Of a stretch of 64,000 nt of DNA, positions 46,117 through 59,671 are shown in pieces; the stretch's first letter is position 1; each line of letters begins with the position of its first letter. The DNA is from Argentina anserina (lineage: Eukaryota; Streptophyta; Magnoliopsida; Rosales; Rosaceae): assembly GCF_933775445.1 (NCBI RefSeq), contig NC_065873.1, positions 7,688,001 through 7,752,000 of the forward strand, in the 5' to 3' direction. The position numbers were made by a program, and so were the translations under genes. The notes beneath the pieces were generated by a model. That model made no database searches. It was not told the origin of the DNA and saw nothing but the letters and a program-made list of their open reading frames with translations.

Positions 46117-48525
46117 TGTAATAACCCGATTTTTTCGGAACGATTATTGGATTAGTTCTAAGTTTTTAAGTTTGTGAAATTCATTAAACGTGCTTGTTTC
46201 GCTTTGCGATGTCGGAAAATCGAAATCGGAAACGTTATCGGAACTTTCATTTAGAAAAACGTTACGTTTCCGCGACGTGAGAATCGACTTTTACTCCGTC
46301 GCTCGTTTGTGAAAACTTTCTTCATGAAAGTTGTAGAGCTCGTTGATATGAGTTCGTGGACACATCACACGTTCTAATCGGATGTCGTACGTGAAAGTTA
46401 TTAATGATGGAAATAGTTTTCGATTTTGAAAACATGTATAAAAAAGTAATTAATGGAGCTAGGGTTTCCATTTTCTGGAAACCCTCACCCCGCGACTCCC
46501 TTTCCCATTTTGTCTCTTCTCTCTCTTCCTCCCTGAGCTCTCTCCCTCCCTCACTGTCCTCGCCGGCGATCTCCTTCTTCGGCCATCCGTGTCGCTCACC
46601 GCCTCGCCCAAAAGCACCGCACGGACCTCCGCAGAAACCCTCGAGCTCGCTGCACCGTGCCTCGCCGCCGTGAAGCCGCACGACGAAGCCAAGCTTATGC
46701 GTTTTCCCTCCGCCGCTATCAAGCTCATCTCCGGCGATCTCCGGTGGTTCTCAAGCTCGAATCAAGGTGAGGTTAGCCTAGGTTGGTTATTGTGATGTTG
46801 TTGATGTAATTTTGGGTTGATTTGTGGCGTTTTGGTGGGAGATCGGAGGAGGAGGAGGAGGAGGAGGGGAGAATACCGCCGCTTTAGGCGGCGCGTGGGG
46901 TAGCGTGGAGGAGGCTAGGGGCGGCGTGAGGCCATGGGAAAAAGAGGGGAGGAAATGGATGAGCTTAGGCTCGGCGCGTGGGCTCCACCCGCTGTTACAG
47001 TGAGTGGCGCGTGAACCCCACGCGCTGCCACGTGCGGCGGCGCATGAATAGTGCTTTTTGAAACAGTAATTTTGTAAAAATTTATTTTTACGTACGATGA
47101 ATGTAAAAAGTAATTTACGTACAGTAAATGTAAAATTTATTTTACGTACGGTAAATGTAAAATTTATTTTACGTACGATAAATGTAAATGTAAATTACAT
47201 TCAGTAAATATAAAAGTAATTTCAGAAAGGTAAATCAGTAATTATTATTTACTGAGACCGTATTTACATTTGAATAGTATGCATACATACAAAAATACAT
47301 AAATAGTAAATATGTGAACAATAATTTCGTAAAAACCAGAGATTGCTGAACAGTAAAACATTTTTACTGTTTCGGCATTTAAGGTTTTACGTAACTATTC
47401 TAAATTTTTACTGTTTCGGAATCGTGGAATTTCGCTCGAGATTATAAGGTGAGTAAAATCTCACAATGACGAATCTATCATTGCGGAGATTCGGGAATAT
47501 GCTAAGGTTTAAAGAATGAACTATGATATGTATTTGATATAATGGATTGTATATATGTATAAATGGTAAATAAGTACATATATATGATTTGCTATAATAT
47601 ATACTATCGTAATTTTCGATGTGAACAAGTTCATTTGGTGTTGAGATTTATATATTGAGCATGTTGATTCGATTTGTACAATATAATGTGTTGATTATTG
47701 TATGTGGTTTTAACATGGAGTTTGTTAAAACGTTTTTGTCTTCGGACGTGTTGTTGTCTTCAGACATGTTTTTGTCTTCGGACATGTTTATTATGTCTTC
47801 AGACGTGTTGGCATGTCGGAACCTAGTCTTGGCCGGGCGAAAGTTACGATACAGTAGAGTTCTAGTCTGTCTGTTGGGGTACTGCATAAGAAGTAACAGA
47901 TGTGTTATCAGCTTATGAGTACCCATATATTTTTGATGTTGGGTAACAAATGGTTATCCAATGTCGGCGGCGTACTACATGAGGGGTAACATAGGTGTAC
48001 CAGCGCTCATGAGTACCCGTATTATAAATGCATTTGGGTAAACAGAGGGGTTGCCCAACTTCTCATGAGTATATTTATTTTCACATTATTAGACAACCAG
48101 ATGGGCCGTCTAATGAGTCATGAGTGCATTTATAATTGATGTTTTGTGAATTCTCGTATATATATATTTTGCGAGATGTATTTGTTGTTTTACTCATACG
48201 AGCTGCAAAGCTTACCGGGTTTGTGTTTACAATCCCGGTGCACCTATTTGATGGTGTATGGAATAATTCTGCAGGTGTGGATTAGCGGAAATCGACAGAC
48301 GCTCAGAGGACTCGAAGTTGTTTTTATCCTATCTTGTGGTGAGGATTTTGTGTGGATTTTGTAAGGATTTATACATTTTCATTTGTAATAATCGGTTTGA
48401 TTGAGTTGTATTTTAAACTCAGAAATGATCCACTGTGATATTAAAATGATTTCAATTTATTGAGATTGTTTTAGGGTTTTTCATGATTTCGAAATTAGAG
48501 TTTCATACTTGATGGGTTCGTGACA
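46117..48525 (+). repeat. Near-complete Ty3/gypsy LTR (family A), probable solo LTR
   Basis: Starts TGTAATAACCCG and ends GGGTTCGTGACA, 2,409 bp. It contains the TTCATGAAAGTTGTAGAGCTCG box (about 46320), a GC-rich leader-like part with GGCGATCTCCGGTGG and a GGTGAG donor-like site (46730-46775), a GGA-repeat run (about 46846), the GTAAATG/ACGTACAG word run (47090-47210) and the conserved core at 48188-48288. Flanking pentamers are TTGCA and TTAGA, not a perfect duplication. No primer binding site follows, so it is a solo LTR or an orphan 3' LTR. Frames at 46322-46795 are LTR-internal. Confidence 0.82.
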
Positions 48526-51500
48526 TTAGAGACTTGAAGTAGAGTGATTAAGGTCGTAGTCCGATACGAAAATGTTTCGTGGTTATGGTCAGTATATCAA
48601 TATAGAGTGACAAGTTTACACTGTTGTGTGAAGAAATTGGCATAGCGATTTTTACCACATTAACTTATTACAAACAAATACAGATATAACATAGAGAGTT
48701 TGACTTATTCCTATGTATTATTTGAGATTTTGACCACAATGCAAAGGCACTACATGACGAATTGAAAGAAATTTGGTTTAGATCAGGCCATATCTGTCAT
48801 GGTTTTGAGTTTTTGACAGTTAGGGATTCTCCTAGCCTTTGAAATTTTATTCAATTATTGATCTATTAGGGACAAAATGTCACCCCCTTTTTTTTATGTA
48901 ATCAATACAGATCAAGCCTGATTAAGTAGACAACATGCATTGGAAAGTACAAAGTTTAGTAAAAAAGAGAGAGAATGGAGATGAATGAAGAAACAAGAAA
49001 TGCTATGCTTTGTTTCGCCTGACTTATATCGGTTTACTGGATCTCTCTACTTCAAACTCTATATTAATTACGGGAAACAAAATCGTTGGTGAACCTACAG
49101 ACATAGTGAGATTGTGGCAGAAGAGTGTTTAACTCACAGAAATTTGATATTTAAAAGTGTTGCAATTAAAATTATCTTCGTTTCTAAACAGAATTTTTTT
49201 TCAAAGAGAAGTCTATTTCTTTTAGGGTTCCGAAAGAAATGATTAATGTTTTTATGTCTTTGTTGTTCTGAGCTTCGATCTCTCTGATGCTATGGCGGCG
49301 AGACTATCATTTTTTTTTTGAAAACAAAACGGCGAGACTATCATTTTTTTTTTGAAAACAAAACGGCGAGACTATCATGTATGTTGGCAAATGTTGCCTC
49401 CGTTGATGCTACGGTTATAGCTGATGCTAGACATCAATCAATCAATGAACCCCGACCCATGCATTACGCCATTACTACTTTTATTTATTCATCAAATTAC
49501 GCCATTACTACTTGATCTTGATGGGGCATCTGTTAGTGAAATGTAGCACTATTAATTTTTTTGAGTGTGCATAAGAAGAGTTGTGACCAATGTTGTTATT
49601 TTTTTTGAGTGTGCACTTGGGGCATGGTATATGCAAGTACAGTAAGGCTTCCACCGAGATCTAAAGAGTGAACCATATCTATTTCTGGATTATTTATATA
49701 TGCCACCATTTGCAAGATTTTTACTTCAGTTTCTAAAACCGCGTTTCCGTTATTCTTGCATTACAAAAAATAACGACTGTAATTTCTTGCGGTATCGGTA
49801 CCCCTATCAATTAATTTGACGAGAGTATGTATCTTCAAATATATGACCTTAGCTTGTGACACTTTGAGAAGTCTATCTTTAACAACAACGATATTGTATT
49901 CCACCAAACACCAATTCGACACACATTGTTTCTCACCTTAATTTATTATAATTGGTTTAATATAACCTCCATATCTGAATTATCTTACGTAAAAACTGTT
50001 TAATTTCATCCCAGTTAGCTTCATAATTGTTTTATCCCTCTAGAAATGAAAGTTAGAAAAAAGAAGAACAAGAAAATGGAGAAAAAATCTAACCTATACG
50101 GATGTGTACGGTACGCAGGCAATCCGACCGCACATCCCCACTACCACCACATCGTGCAAAAGTTAATAGCCCTCATTAGCCCTTCAGCACCTACTATATA
50201 TTATACATTATACAACAGATGTACCTTAGATGAACCCGAAAATGGAATAATAAGTACAAGCCTAAGAGAGAATCGATGAATTTGGATAATTATTTGTAGC
50301 ATGTGTGATGACGTAGAGCACTAGGCTCAGAATTTTTTGGGTAAACAACAAAAGAATCTTCGAGAATGTTACCATTTGGTTTGTAGAGTCCGTGGTTTCC
50401 GGTTTCCACTCTAAGCAAGACCCCCGTTCCTTTCCCAAAGCGTGTGATCCTCAAACTCTATTTTAATTTAATTTAACGTTTGGAATGTAACGCGCGGGAA
50501 AGGCATGCAAATTGACCAGAAAAACAGGCGCGATTAACGCGGCTAAGTAATACGCACCCTCGTATTTTCGTAAATAACTTCAATTTTGGGGGTGAGTTTG
50601 AGGAATTAATAGACACGCACATAGAAACACCAAAATGATGGCTGTTTCCTCTCGTTTTGTTTTGAATAATTTGACAGCGCCACAATAAGCGCACATTCCG
50701 ATTTCTAAAACACAAATCATTTTCCAATTAAGAAAATCATTTCTCTCTTTTTAGTTCATGATAAAGTAAGTGGAGAATTCGGGACTTAAAACTACGGACG
50801 ATACTCATTTTTACTGATTGAACTACAAATACAACAAGCTGGCGAACTACTGACAATAGAAAAAAAAATCGCTAATAGTTGAAGAATCAATTATCGAAAT
50901 ATTCAGGATGTCTTCAATTATAAATAAAGAACTTTATAGAAAAAATCGTCTACTACAAGCCTAGCCGCCCGCCAACGTGATCAAAGCTTAAGACTGGGTA
51001 AGCAGAGGGAGGGAGCAGTCGACCATATATCCTACAAGTTACAACATCAAAAACATCATGCCCTCATTTAAACAAAGCATCAATTAAAACAATTGTCTCT
51101 CTCTGTACATGCATGGTTAAAGGAAAAAAAAGTCAAAGTTAATAGCTAAGTAGTTGCTATCATTATTAAGAATGATAACTCTTAATTCTCCAGGTGCATC
51201 TAATAATTAAGAAGGCTAGTTACATAATGGTATCAGTTTCATTTCAAATCATACCCTTACAGCCTTACTAATTAATATCTTTTACATACATAGGTTTCAG
51301 TGGTTTGTAACTTCGTACATTTTGAAAAGTTCAGTGAAAACTTCTTCATTTAGACTCTCGGACCATTAACGGCTTGACTAGAATTCGAAATGTGATGGTT
51401 TCTTCTCTCAATATCGCTAATAAACGAATTACCGAAACACTATCAATTTACCGTTCAACAGGAATTGACTATTCCTAGGATGCTTGGCGAAATTGGAACG

Positions 51501-52083
51501 GTCGGAACCATGGAATTGAAATGAACAAGGAGCCATCCAATGATGGTCTACAAGTCTTGGTCAAGCCATCACCAGAGAAATTGCTGGGCTTTGCTTAGAG
51601 GGGTGGCAATCGTGGATTTGGTCCGGATAGGCCAAGCATGCCTACCCTATATGACCCAGAATAGTCAACCTAACTTCCCCACCTGTGTCTCACACGCATG
51701 CTTAATCTAAACCCAGCAATGTTTCATGATTCTAAAGTTCCTCCCCCATTTTTAACCCTAGTTGGTAACTGAAAGAAAAAAAAAATACCAGAGTTGATTC
51801 TGGACGAAGAGATAGATAGGCAGGAGTAGAAGAAGATAGAATAGTTGATAGAAAATCCAACCCAATAACTCTTCTCGACTTTATTTCGGTGCTAGCTTTT
51901 AACCAACCAACTCTCACCCAACTCATCAACCTTTCATCTTCCTCGCACCTTTTCCCCTTCTTCTTTCTTCATCATCAGCGTCATCGTCTCACCAGGTACA
52001 GCTTTAAGGTAATGGAATTTATGCGAGTTTCTTAACTTATGTTATGTGGGTTTTGATGGTTGAGGTTTTTGAATGTAGAAAGG
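48526..52083. other. Intergenic region and GATA gene promoter/leader
   Basis: No further gene supported. A 77-codon frame at 50046-50279 is Lys-rich chance sequence. The last part (about 51930-52083) is CT-rich and contains a probable 5' UTR intron ending TGAATGTAG at about 52078, six bases before the ATG chosen for the GATA gene. Confidence 0.4.
49297..49378 (+). repeat. 34-bp tandem repeat
   Basis: The unit GGCGAGACTATCATTTTT... starts at 49297, 49331 and 49365. The first two copies are identical and the third is partial. Recent replication slippage is the simple explanation. Confidence 0.9.
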
Positions 52084-53212
52084 ATGGAGCTTTGCATGGA
52101 AGCCAGGGCCTTGAAGTCGAGTTTGCGCAGAGAACTGGCCGTGAAGTCGACCCAGCATGCTTTGATGGAGGAGGTTTGGTGTGATACTGCAATTTCCGGC
52201 GTACCCAGTGATGAGTTCTCAGTGGATGACCTTCTTGACTTCTCTAATGGCGAATTCGAAGATGGGTCTGTCGAGGAAGAACAAGAACTTGAAGAACATG
52301 AAGAGGATGTTGAAGAAGACAAAGACTCTGTTTCAGTGGACTCTGTTGAAAATTCCAATTCTAGCTACGTAACCACCGAGTCAACTCTGGCCGGCCAACT
52401 CGTCGTTCCGGTAATAAAAACTTTTCCAAATATATCAACGTTTTTTTGATTGTATCTGTAGCTTTCTATTTTGGGAAATTAAATGTGGAATTGTTTTGTG
52501 TTTTCGTCAGGATGATGATATAGCAGAGCTTGAATGGGTTTCTCACTTTGTTGACGACTCTGTTTTAGAGCTCTCTCTTCTGCACCCAGTTAGCAAGGTT
52601 AAGCCGGAAACTTTAACAGAGAAGAACCGGTCTGAACCGGAGGCAAGATATTCAAATCTTTCATGGCTTCCCTCACAAGTCCCAGTCAAAGCCAGAAGCA
52701 AACGTTTCAGACCGGCCAGTCGGTGTCGGTCATTGTGGAACCCACTTGGTGACTCACCGTCGACTTTAACGTCTTGCTTATCGTCTCCGTCGTCGACATC
52801 GTCTTGTTCTTCAGGGATTTCATTGTCAACGCCTTATCTTGTCCTCACCAACCCGGTTCATAACGTGGCGGCGTTTTGGGAAGAACCGGCTGCCAAGAAG
52901 ATAAAGAGAAAACCGGCGGTTCAGATCGGTGATGAGGTAGTTGTAGTCGGGATTCAGAGGAGGTGCACCCATTGCCAGGTTCAGAAGACTCCTCAGTGGA
53001 GAACCGGTCCACTCGGACCCAAGACATTGTGTAATGCATGCGGGGTTCGATACAAGTCCGGCCGGCTGTTTCCGGAGTATAGACCGGCTTGTAGTCCGAC
53101 CTTTTCGGGTGATGTTCACTCGAATAGTCATCGGAAAGTTTTGGAGATGAGAAGGATAAAAGATAATGGTGAGCCGGAGCCGGGGACGAGACAGATGATT
53201 CTGGGTTTTTGA
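52084..53212 (+). CDS. GATA zinc-finger transcription factor, subfamily I
   Basis: Nuclear DNA-binding protein for GATA promoter motifs. Exons 52084-52410 and 52511-53212 give 342 aa. I start at [20 protein letters not shown], just after a probable leader-intron acceptor, because the N-terminal ALKSS-RxE motif is shared with GATA5-type proteins. The N-terminal half has [17 protein letters not shown] followed by an acidic Glu-rich stretch, and exon 2 opens with the conserved [14 protein letters not shown] Ser-rich stretch precedes the basic KKIKRKP. The single type-IV finger C-x2-C-x18-C-x2-C uses Cys261, 264, 283 and 286, with [20 protein letters not shown] following. Two exons with the finger in the second is the usual subfamily-I layout. 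The exact paralogue (GATA5/6/7 group) is not decided. Confidence 0.95.
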
Positions 53213-54174
53213 TAGTTTGGAAATCGGAATATGGTGCTACTGATGAACTCGGTTCAAGCAGTCTGCTATTGTACATTTTTGTTGCTTTCAGGGATCTTTT
53301 AGATTTTGAGCCTTAGTTTTAGGCTTGTAGCATTACTCTTTAGTTTTAGCTATCTTATATGTGTTATGAAATGGCTCAGTAGGTTTGAAACTTTGAATTG
53401 TATGTTGGAGGGAAAGAACTATAGATATGACTAGAGAGGTTTTAATTCTATTTTGTAGGTCTGTTTCTCTGTTTAGTGTTAGTTTTATTTCAAAGGCATT
53501 TTGACACTGGTTCATTGATCCATGCCATGAGTTCAAATTAATGTTCAATCACTTCAATGAAACAAAGGACACGTCAACAGAAAACAGATCAAATCAAGAC
53601 CGCAAATCCAAAAGAATTAGTATTTTGTTTTCCTTTGTACTAAATTGCTGGCAGTGAAGGATGGCATTGATTTTCTTCAAGCAATAAAATATCTAAAGAG
53701 CAATGATTCAGAGTGATTGCTTGCTTGCTTGCTTTCCAAGCAATTACAATGGAGGGATATAAATTATAATATGTCTCTCTGATCAGTCTCTGAGCTATAT
53801 CACATACGGGCAACGGCATGCCATTTTCCCAGTTTACAGTGCGACATACTCGAGCTTAGTTTCAAATTTGATGGTCAAGTTGAAATTTACATTCATGATC
53901 CGGATCTGAATCAAAGTAAAAGAATAATTATGTGATTGAATCACAGTAGATGTGCTAATGTAGGTATTGTCTGCATCAGAATTAGGACTTGATTTTGAAG
54001 CATTTTGAACTGGTGTCATGGAGGTAATCAATCATCTGTAGTCGAACTCAACAATTCAAATTCAACTATCATCCGGAAGGCATATGCCCTTAATTCCTTA
54101 AAGATTCATTCATGATAAACAAGATCCCTGTCCTGGGGGTTGCAAATTTGCAGTGGTGAATCAAGAAGCCTTAG
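53213..54174. other. 3' flank of the GATA gene
   Basis: Contains the 3' UTR and a short TTGC repeat (about 53714-53732). The pentamer CTTAG just before 54175 is the candidate target site of the downstream retrotransposon. Confidence 0.4.
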
Positions 54175-55003
54175 TGTTTGGGCCTAAAATAATACTCCGA
54201 TATTATCTAGATTCTTTAGGCTCGTGGATCGGTTATTTGGGGAAATCTATTAAAGAGCAAGATTACGTTCCTTATTAGAATAGATTTCGGGGACTAATGC
54301 TGTATAGAATCTGAGTTGAATAAGGAAGGTGAATCCAAATCAACTAAGAGGTTCTCGAGACTTGATCTGTAAGAAAGAACAATTTGTGTTCTCTATATAA
54401 AGGGGTCGAATGTGCAAAAGACAGACACACAACGTCAAACAAGCTATCGCGCAACCGCATAGTCAAATCTCCCCACGGAGTAAAAGTCCGATTAGCTTCG
54501 GCAACCAAGTCTCCCATAGGAGCGGAGCTACCCAGATGTACGCCTCGCGCTGCATGTAGCAACAAGTCCGACTAACATCGACAACTAGAGTCAAGTCCAT
54601 CGAGTCGCTAGCCTAGCTTCTAGCAAACACAAAAGTCTGCACTAGTCAGCAATTCCCTACAGCGAGAGAGTCCCGCTATCAACGACACATTATAAGCTAT
54701 GCTTTTTCCCAAGCGGTCTAAAGTAAGATCGGCCATCTACTTGAGGTAGAGTGAAAGGTACCTAGCAACTCCGGTTGTGTATAGGTCATTCGAACTTCAG
54801 CGGTTTATCAGCAACTGCGGAGCAATCGTTTGAGAAGAAGACAGTATGTGAGCGCAATCATCATCCACAAAGCAAGAGTTGTACCTAACTCAAAGGTACT
54901 GGCACGCCAAGCAACAACAGAAAACAAAGGTTAGAACCACCGAGGGTTCAAAACCGGGGCTTGTTGATTGTTCCCTGAGGAGATCTTTTTCCCAGCTCGA
55001 ACA
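54175..55003 (+). repeat. 5' LTR of the Tat element
   Basis: Begins TGTTTGGGCCTAAAATAATA and ends CA two bases before the primer site. A TATA box (CTATATAAAGGGG, about 54394-54406) marks the promoter. The left end is my best choice of TG; without the 3' LTR it cannot be verified. Confidence 0.7.
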
Positions 55004-55005
55004 TT

Positions 55006-55024
55006 TGGCACGCCCAGTGGGACC
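55006..55024 (+). other. Primer binding site
   Basis: TGGCACGCCCAGTGGGACC starts two bases after the LTR end, the usual TGG-initial primer-site position. I do not assign the tRNA. Confidence 0.65.
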
Positions 55025-55164
55025 GTGTCAAGATAGCAAGCCGGAATCCTTATTCGCGAGGATATCCCCCTTGCTCGAAACCAGAGCATTAGCAGTGTGT
55101 TCCTCACAACACAGCGACTTGCAAAGGTTTAACAGCGGTTGAGGCATTACTGAAATTTGGAGTG

Positions 55165-57551
55165 ATGGCGACACCGGAAGATATGCAACTAGCTTTCAAG
55201 GAGTTGACAAAGGTAGTCAAGTCATTGGAGGAGTCATTCGGCGAGCGAATGACTGCGGTCGAGAGAACGTTGGATAATGTGTCGCAACTACAGTCGACAC
55301 AAGGTCAGCGTCTGGCTGAGACCAACGACAGATTGAAGAAGCTGGTTCTGGGTGCTAACTAGCACGTGAACAATGCTCGCTTAGAGTTTGAAGGCCAGGA
55401 TGAGCGGTTCAAGCAAATCGAGGAAGCGTTGGGAATCCAACAGACTGTCGCCGGGCTTTACGAGAAACAGAACCATGACAAGCCTAAGGCCACCAAAAAG
55501 GCTAGGTCCAACAAGAAAAATAGCGCCGGTAACGACGACGGCGGTGAAGAGGACGAGGCCAGAGGTGATGAGACTGACAAATCAGATGTAGAGCCTATCA
55601 AACTCGCAAGGAAGAAGAAGACGAAGGCCAAAAAGGGAAAGTTCACGTTTGGAAGTTCAAGACGGTCGAACACACCCGAGGTTGAGGCACTTCAAAGGGC
55701 ATTGGCACTTCTTCAACCAAGCGGAAGACAAGAGCGTTAACACAAGTTCCGTCGCGAGTGGCGAGAGGAACATCGAGAAGAGCCTAAGCAAGAAGTAGAA
55801 GAGGGTCAGATCCTTACCAAAGAGTAGGTTCAGAAGATGATCCAAGAGAGTGTGAGGACCATTCATGGTCATGCTGCCGCGAAGATATCCTATACAAGTC
55901 CATTCCAGGAATGGGTGACAGCATGTCCTTGGCCCTCGGGTTATGGACCAATCAAGTTCCAGACTTTCTCGGGAGAGGGTTCCGAGAATGCAGCTGAGCA
56001 CATTTCGCGTTTCCACAACGATTCGGGCCATATGCTTCTGATCCAGTCTTCAAGATGAGGGCTTTCGGTTCATCTCTGTCAGGACCGGCGCTATCTTGGT
56101 TCTCCAAGTTAGCACCAAGGTCCATTTCAGATTGGTCCATGCTCGAGACAATGTTTAAAACTACTTTTGGAAGTGTTGAGCCTGAAGTGGATTTGTCATC
56201 TTTGACTTCCATGTATCAACAACCAATGGAGTCGGCAGTAGAGTTCCTGAAGAGGTTCAAGGTTTAGCAAGCAAAGTGCAGAACACCGCTCGCGGAACAA
56301 GATGTCATTCACATTGCTATAAAGGGTTTGGAAACCCGTCAGCGGGCCAAACATCATGATGCATACTTTTCTACCATGGAAGACTTAATGAACAAGGTAG
56401 GAAGCTACCAAGTGTTCCTTAGGGAGATGGAGGACAGTGCCACAGTTCCAAAAGGTCCACCTGTATCCTACCACCCTGGTACTTTGAAACCACGCTATGC
56501 AGTTCCATCTGGAACTAAAAGGGTTTCCACTATCTACTCGCATGTAGATCCTTTCTACACACCATATCCATACGAAGAGCAATGGGTCGAGGAGGTAGAT
56601 GATGAGGTAGCGGCAGTAGAGATAGCCGGAAGACAAGCATTGAAGTCCAAGGCGTTGAAGATGTCTAGAGACCCTGTCAAGATCTCTACAACATCATTCA
56701 CCAAACCTGAGTACGAATCGTATACCTACAATGCCCACAAGGCTCCAGAAATTCTGGATGAATTGTTCGCGAGTGGAAGGGTGAAGCATGATATAGCAAT
56801 GCCTACTGCAGTGCAGATAGAAGGGAAGAAGTACTGCAAGTTCCACAACTTGTTCAATCACCACACGGCCGATTGTGTTAAGCTCAAGGATCAGCTACAG
56901 ACCTGGATTAACAAAGGTATGCTTGGGGTAGATACTGAAAGAGCTGCAGCGTGGGTCGATATTGATCATTTCCCTACAGTGTCAGTGGTGGAAGTTACAC
57001 CATTGACAACACCTTTGAAGACTCATCACCCTTCCAAGTATGTTGAGTACACTTATGATGCTTTTTTGGCTCATGAGATTTTGGACAAGCTTATTGCTGA
57101 GGGTGAAACCATTGTGCCATGGACTAAGTTCCCGACTGAGGAAGAGGTTAAAGGTAAACAATATTGTAAGTTTCATAACGTTTGGACTCACGATACTCAT
57201 ATTCGTATACAACTCAAAGACCAGGTACAACGGTGGTTAGATGAGGGAGTGTTGTCTTTCGCGTCAGAGCCCGAGCCGGGTGTGAAGACAACAACGAAGG
57301 AAGTGCCCTTGGCAAAAGAGGTTGCAGGAGCCAAGCAATCTGAGCAGGGCGAACAAAAAGGTGCAGTCCAGAGCAAGGAACAAAATGTAGTCAAGGCAAG
57401 GACTTATGTCCTTTGTAATCGATGCAAGAAAGAGTGTTCCATAAATTGTGACAATGCTAGGAGGCACGAGGAGGCAAGGAGACATCGAAGGCCGTGCTCG
57501 CCGACGAATCCATACGAGGGGGGAACCCCAAGAAAGCTAGAGTTTAGATAA
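55165..57551 (+). pseudogene. Tat gag, with two zinc-knuckle modules
   Basis: Starts at the ATG of MATPEDMQLAFKELTKVVKS. A coiled, charged N-terminus is followed by a Lys/Asp/Glu-rich linker and the capsid-like part (FQEWVTACPWPSGYGPIKFQ, then SGPALSWFSKLAPRSISDW). Near 56824 comes KYCKFHNLFNHHTADC, a C-x2-H-x4-H-x4-C knuckle followed by KLKDQLQTWINKG. Near 57158 comes a second copy, QYCKFHNVWTHDTHIR, followed by QLKDQVQRWLDEG, whose last Cys is Arg. In-frame stops lie at 55360, 55738, 55825 and 56265, with a one-base frameshift near 56031. A Cys-rich tail (LCNRCKKECSINC) follows. Reading continues in a shifted frame to about 58220 as a basic linker. Confidence 0.85.
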
Positions 57552-58520
57552 ACACTTATGCTCAAATACTAAAGAGGCCAAGTTCAGGTCTTGGTGAGGT
57601 CGCGAATGCCCCTGGAGAACAGCAAGTTGGGGTAAATGCGCCAGGAACTCAAGCTAGTCGCGAGGCGCTGCAGCGGCCATACATACCTCCTGCACCGAGG
57701 TCGTTAAAACCCAATGTGTGGTACGTTCAAGAGCATGGAAGAGCCATGAAAGCTACCAAGACTCAGAAGAGGAACGTACAAAAGAGATGGGGAAGGGACA
57801 AAAGAATGTTAGAGGCGTATAACCGAGGAGAACTCTCTCGCGACTAGCTGGAACATCCACCTTGGCTGCTGCGAGAGACAGTTGAAAAGCTTAGTCTAAG
57901 GCCATACGTCCACATTCGTCAGAGTGATAATTACAGGAAAGAGCCATACCCCAGGAGAAGCGTTCATGATCGACTCAAACGGCCAATGAAAACTGCTCCT
58001 AAGCGAAGAGTTTCAATCCATGATAGGTTGTCTTACGCATCTATTGATGGCAGGGCAACAAACAGACATCACGTACAAGGTGTTTCTATTCAGCAGAAAC
58101 AACAACAAAGTAGTGTTGCACAACCTGCGCAATCTAAATGGGTGCCAAAGAGGTCTGTAAGTAAGCCAGACCACATGAACCAGTTCCAGAGAAAATCAAG
58201 CCATAGTTCGAATGGAAGCTGAAGATCAAAGAACCAACACCAGTGATTCCAATAGTAAAAGAACCAACACTTGTGGTTTCAGAGGTAGGCGAGGCTGCGG
58301 TAGTGGTTACTCATCCAAAGGCCCATTAGGAGCAATCGCTAACGGAGTACCTCCGGAGCAAGTTCCCCTTACGAACGCCAACTAGGTCAATTCCGGACGA
58401 CAATATGGAAGAACCAGGTTGTAATGAGCAAGAGTTAGAACTTTCTGATCAAGAGGACAAGCTTGAGGAAGGTTATGATGAAGAAATAGCAGCTACTCCA
58501 GACTGCAACATGTTTAACCT

Positions 58521-59384
58521 TTGTCATGTTTAACAAATACTGTTCCTAGTTGCAACATGATGTTCACTTTGTCCTCGAAGTATGCTCTTCCAAGGCCAAT
58601 GTCATCTCATCTATTCATTAGAGGTGAGACACCTACCCAGGAGGTAGGTACATTTGCAGAGTTATCATCTACAGAGGTGCCAACTGTTGATAAAGACACG
58701 AGGGAGGAGGGAGCTGCTAAGTCTCACACGATGACAGAGCTCCAAAGATTGTTTATGATGTTCACAAAGCCTACAACGACCATGACTCAGCACATTAAAC
58801 CCTTATACATATCAGCTGAGATGGAGGGTAAGAGAGTGAACAAAATCCTCGTCAATGGCGGTGCAGCAGTTAGCATTATTACAATGAAAACAGTCGAAGC
58901 ACTTGGCATTGCAAAGGAAAAGGTTCTCAGTAGCAATCTTAAGGTCAAGAGTTTTGCTGGCAACTTAACTAAGACCTTGAGAGTTTTGATCCTCAAAGTC
59001 AAGATAGGACCTTCCGAGCTGTTCCAGACGTTCTTCGTTACAGACTGCACCTCTCCATACAACATCATACTTGGTAGGGATTGGATACATAGAGCTTACT
59101 GCATCCCTTCTACTTTACACCAAGAAATGCTGATGTGGGATCCTGCAACTGAGAAGGCAGAGCTAGTGAAAGCAGATGATAGACCATACTCAGTCACTTC
59201 CTGCATTTTGGATGCTGAGTACTATTATCGTGACATGAGGCCTTTAGGAGTTGCTGGAATCGATACCAAGGGTCGTCCAGTTGGGGTGACTTCTACAGAA
59301 TTGACATGGTGGGGTTTAGTACAGGTCAAAGCAGATATAAACAGACCTGGCTTCATCGTGAAAACAAAAAATAATCATCCATGA
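58521..59384 (+). pseudogene. Tat protease domain, catalytic Asp lost
   Basis: Retropepsin-like fold segment: ILVNGGAAVSIITMKTVEAL, then FFVTDCTSPYNIILGRDWIH. The family active site D-[ST/G]-G is here N-G-G. The codon at 58854-58856 is AAT where Asp (GAT/GAC) is expected, so the domain cannot be active. The frame itself is open for 287 codons, including a C-terminal linker toward RT. The linker continues in another frame at 59381-59671. Confidence 0.85.
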
Positions 59385-59671
59385 GTACATTACTTGCCAA
59401 AGAGCAAGAACAAGCCTATGTGTCATTTCTTCAACGCTTATCTATTTATAGGGAGGAACAAGAGACTTGGGGGGCAATCGCGCTAGTGGAATGCATTGAG
59501 GATGATTTAACTAAGATTCAAGGAGATGAGGAGTTTATTCAACCAGCACCTGCAGCTTTGGATGACACTCCACCTAAAGTGAAAGATCCAGTGGAAAAGA
59601 TTAATCTTGGGACTACAGAAGAGCCCATGGAGGTTGGAATAAGTAAACACTTGGATGAGGAACTGAGATAA

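Noticed and set aside
46322..46795. Overlapping ORFs on both strands near 46.3-46.8 kb
   Set aside because: GC-rich leader part of the family-A LTR; no conserved motif, and frames overlap each other.
46112..48530. Target-site duplication for the LTR at 46117-48525
   Set aside because: Flanking pentamers TTGCA and TTAGA agree in only three of five positions.
52826..53276. Antisense ORFs of 101 and 143 codons over the GATA finger exon
   Set aside because: Shadows of a strongly biased coding exon; no features of their own.
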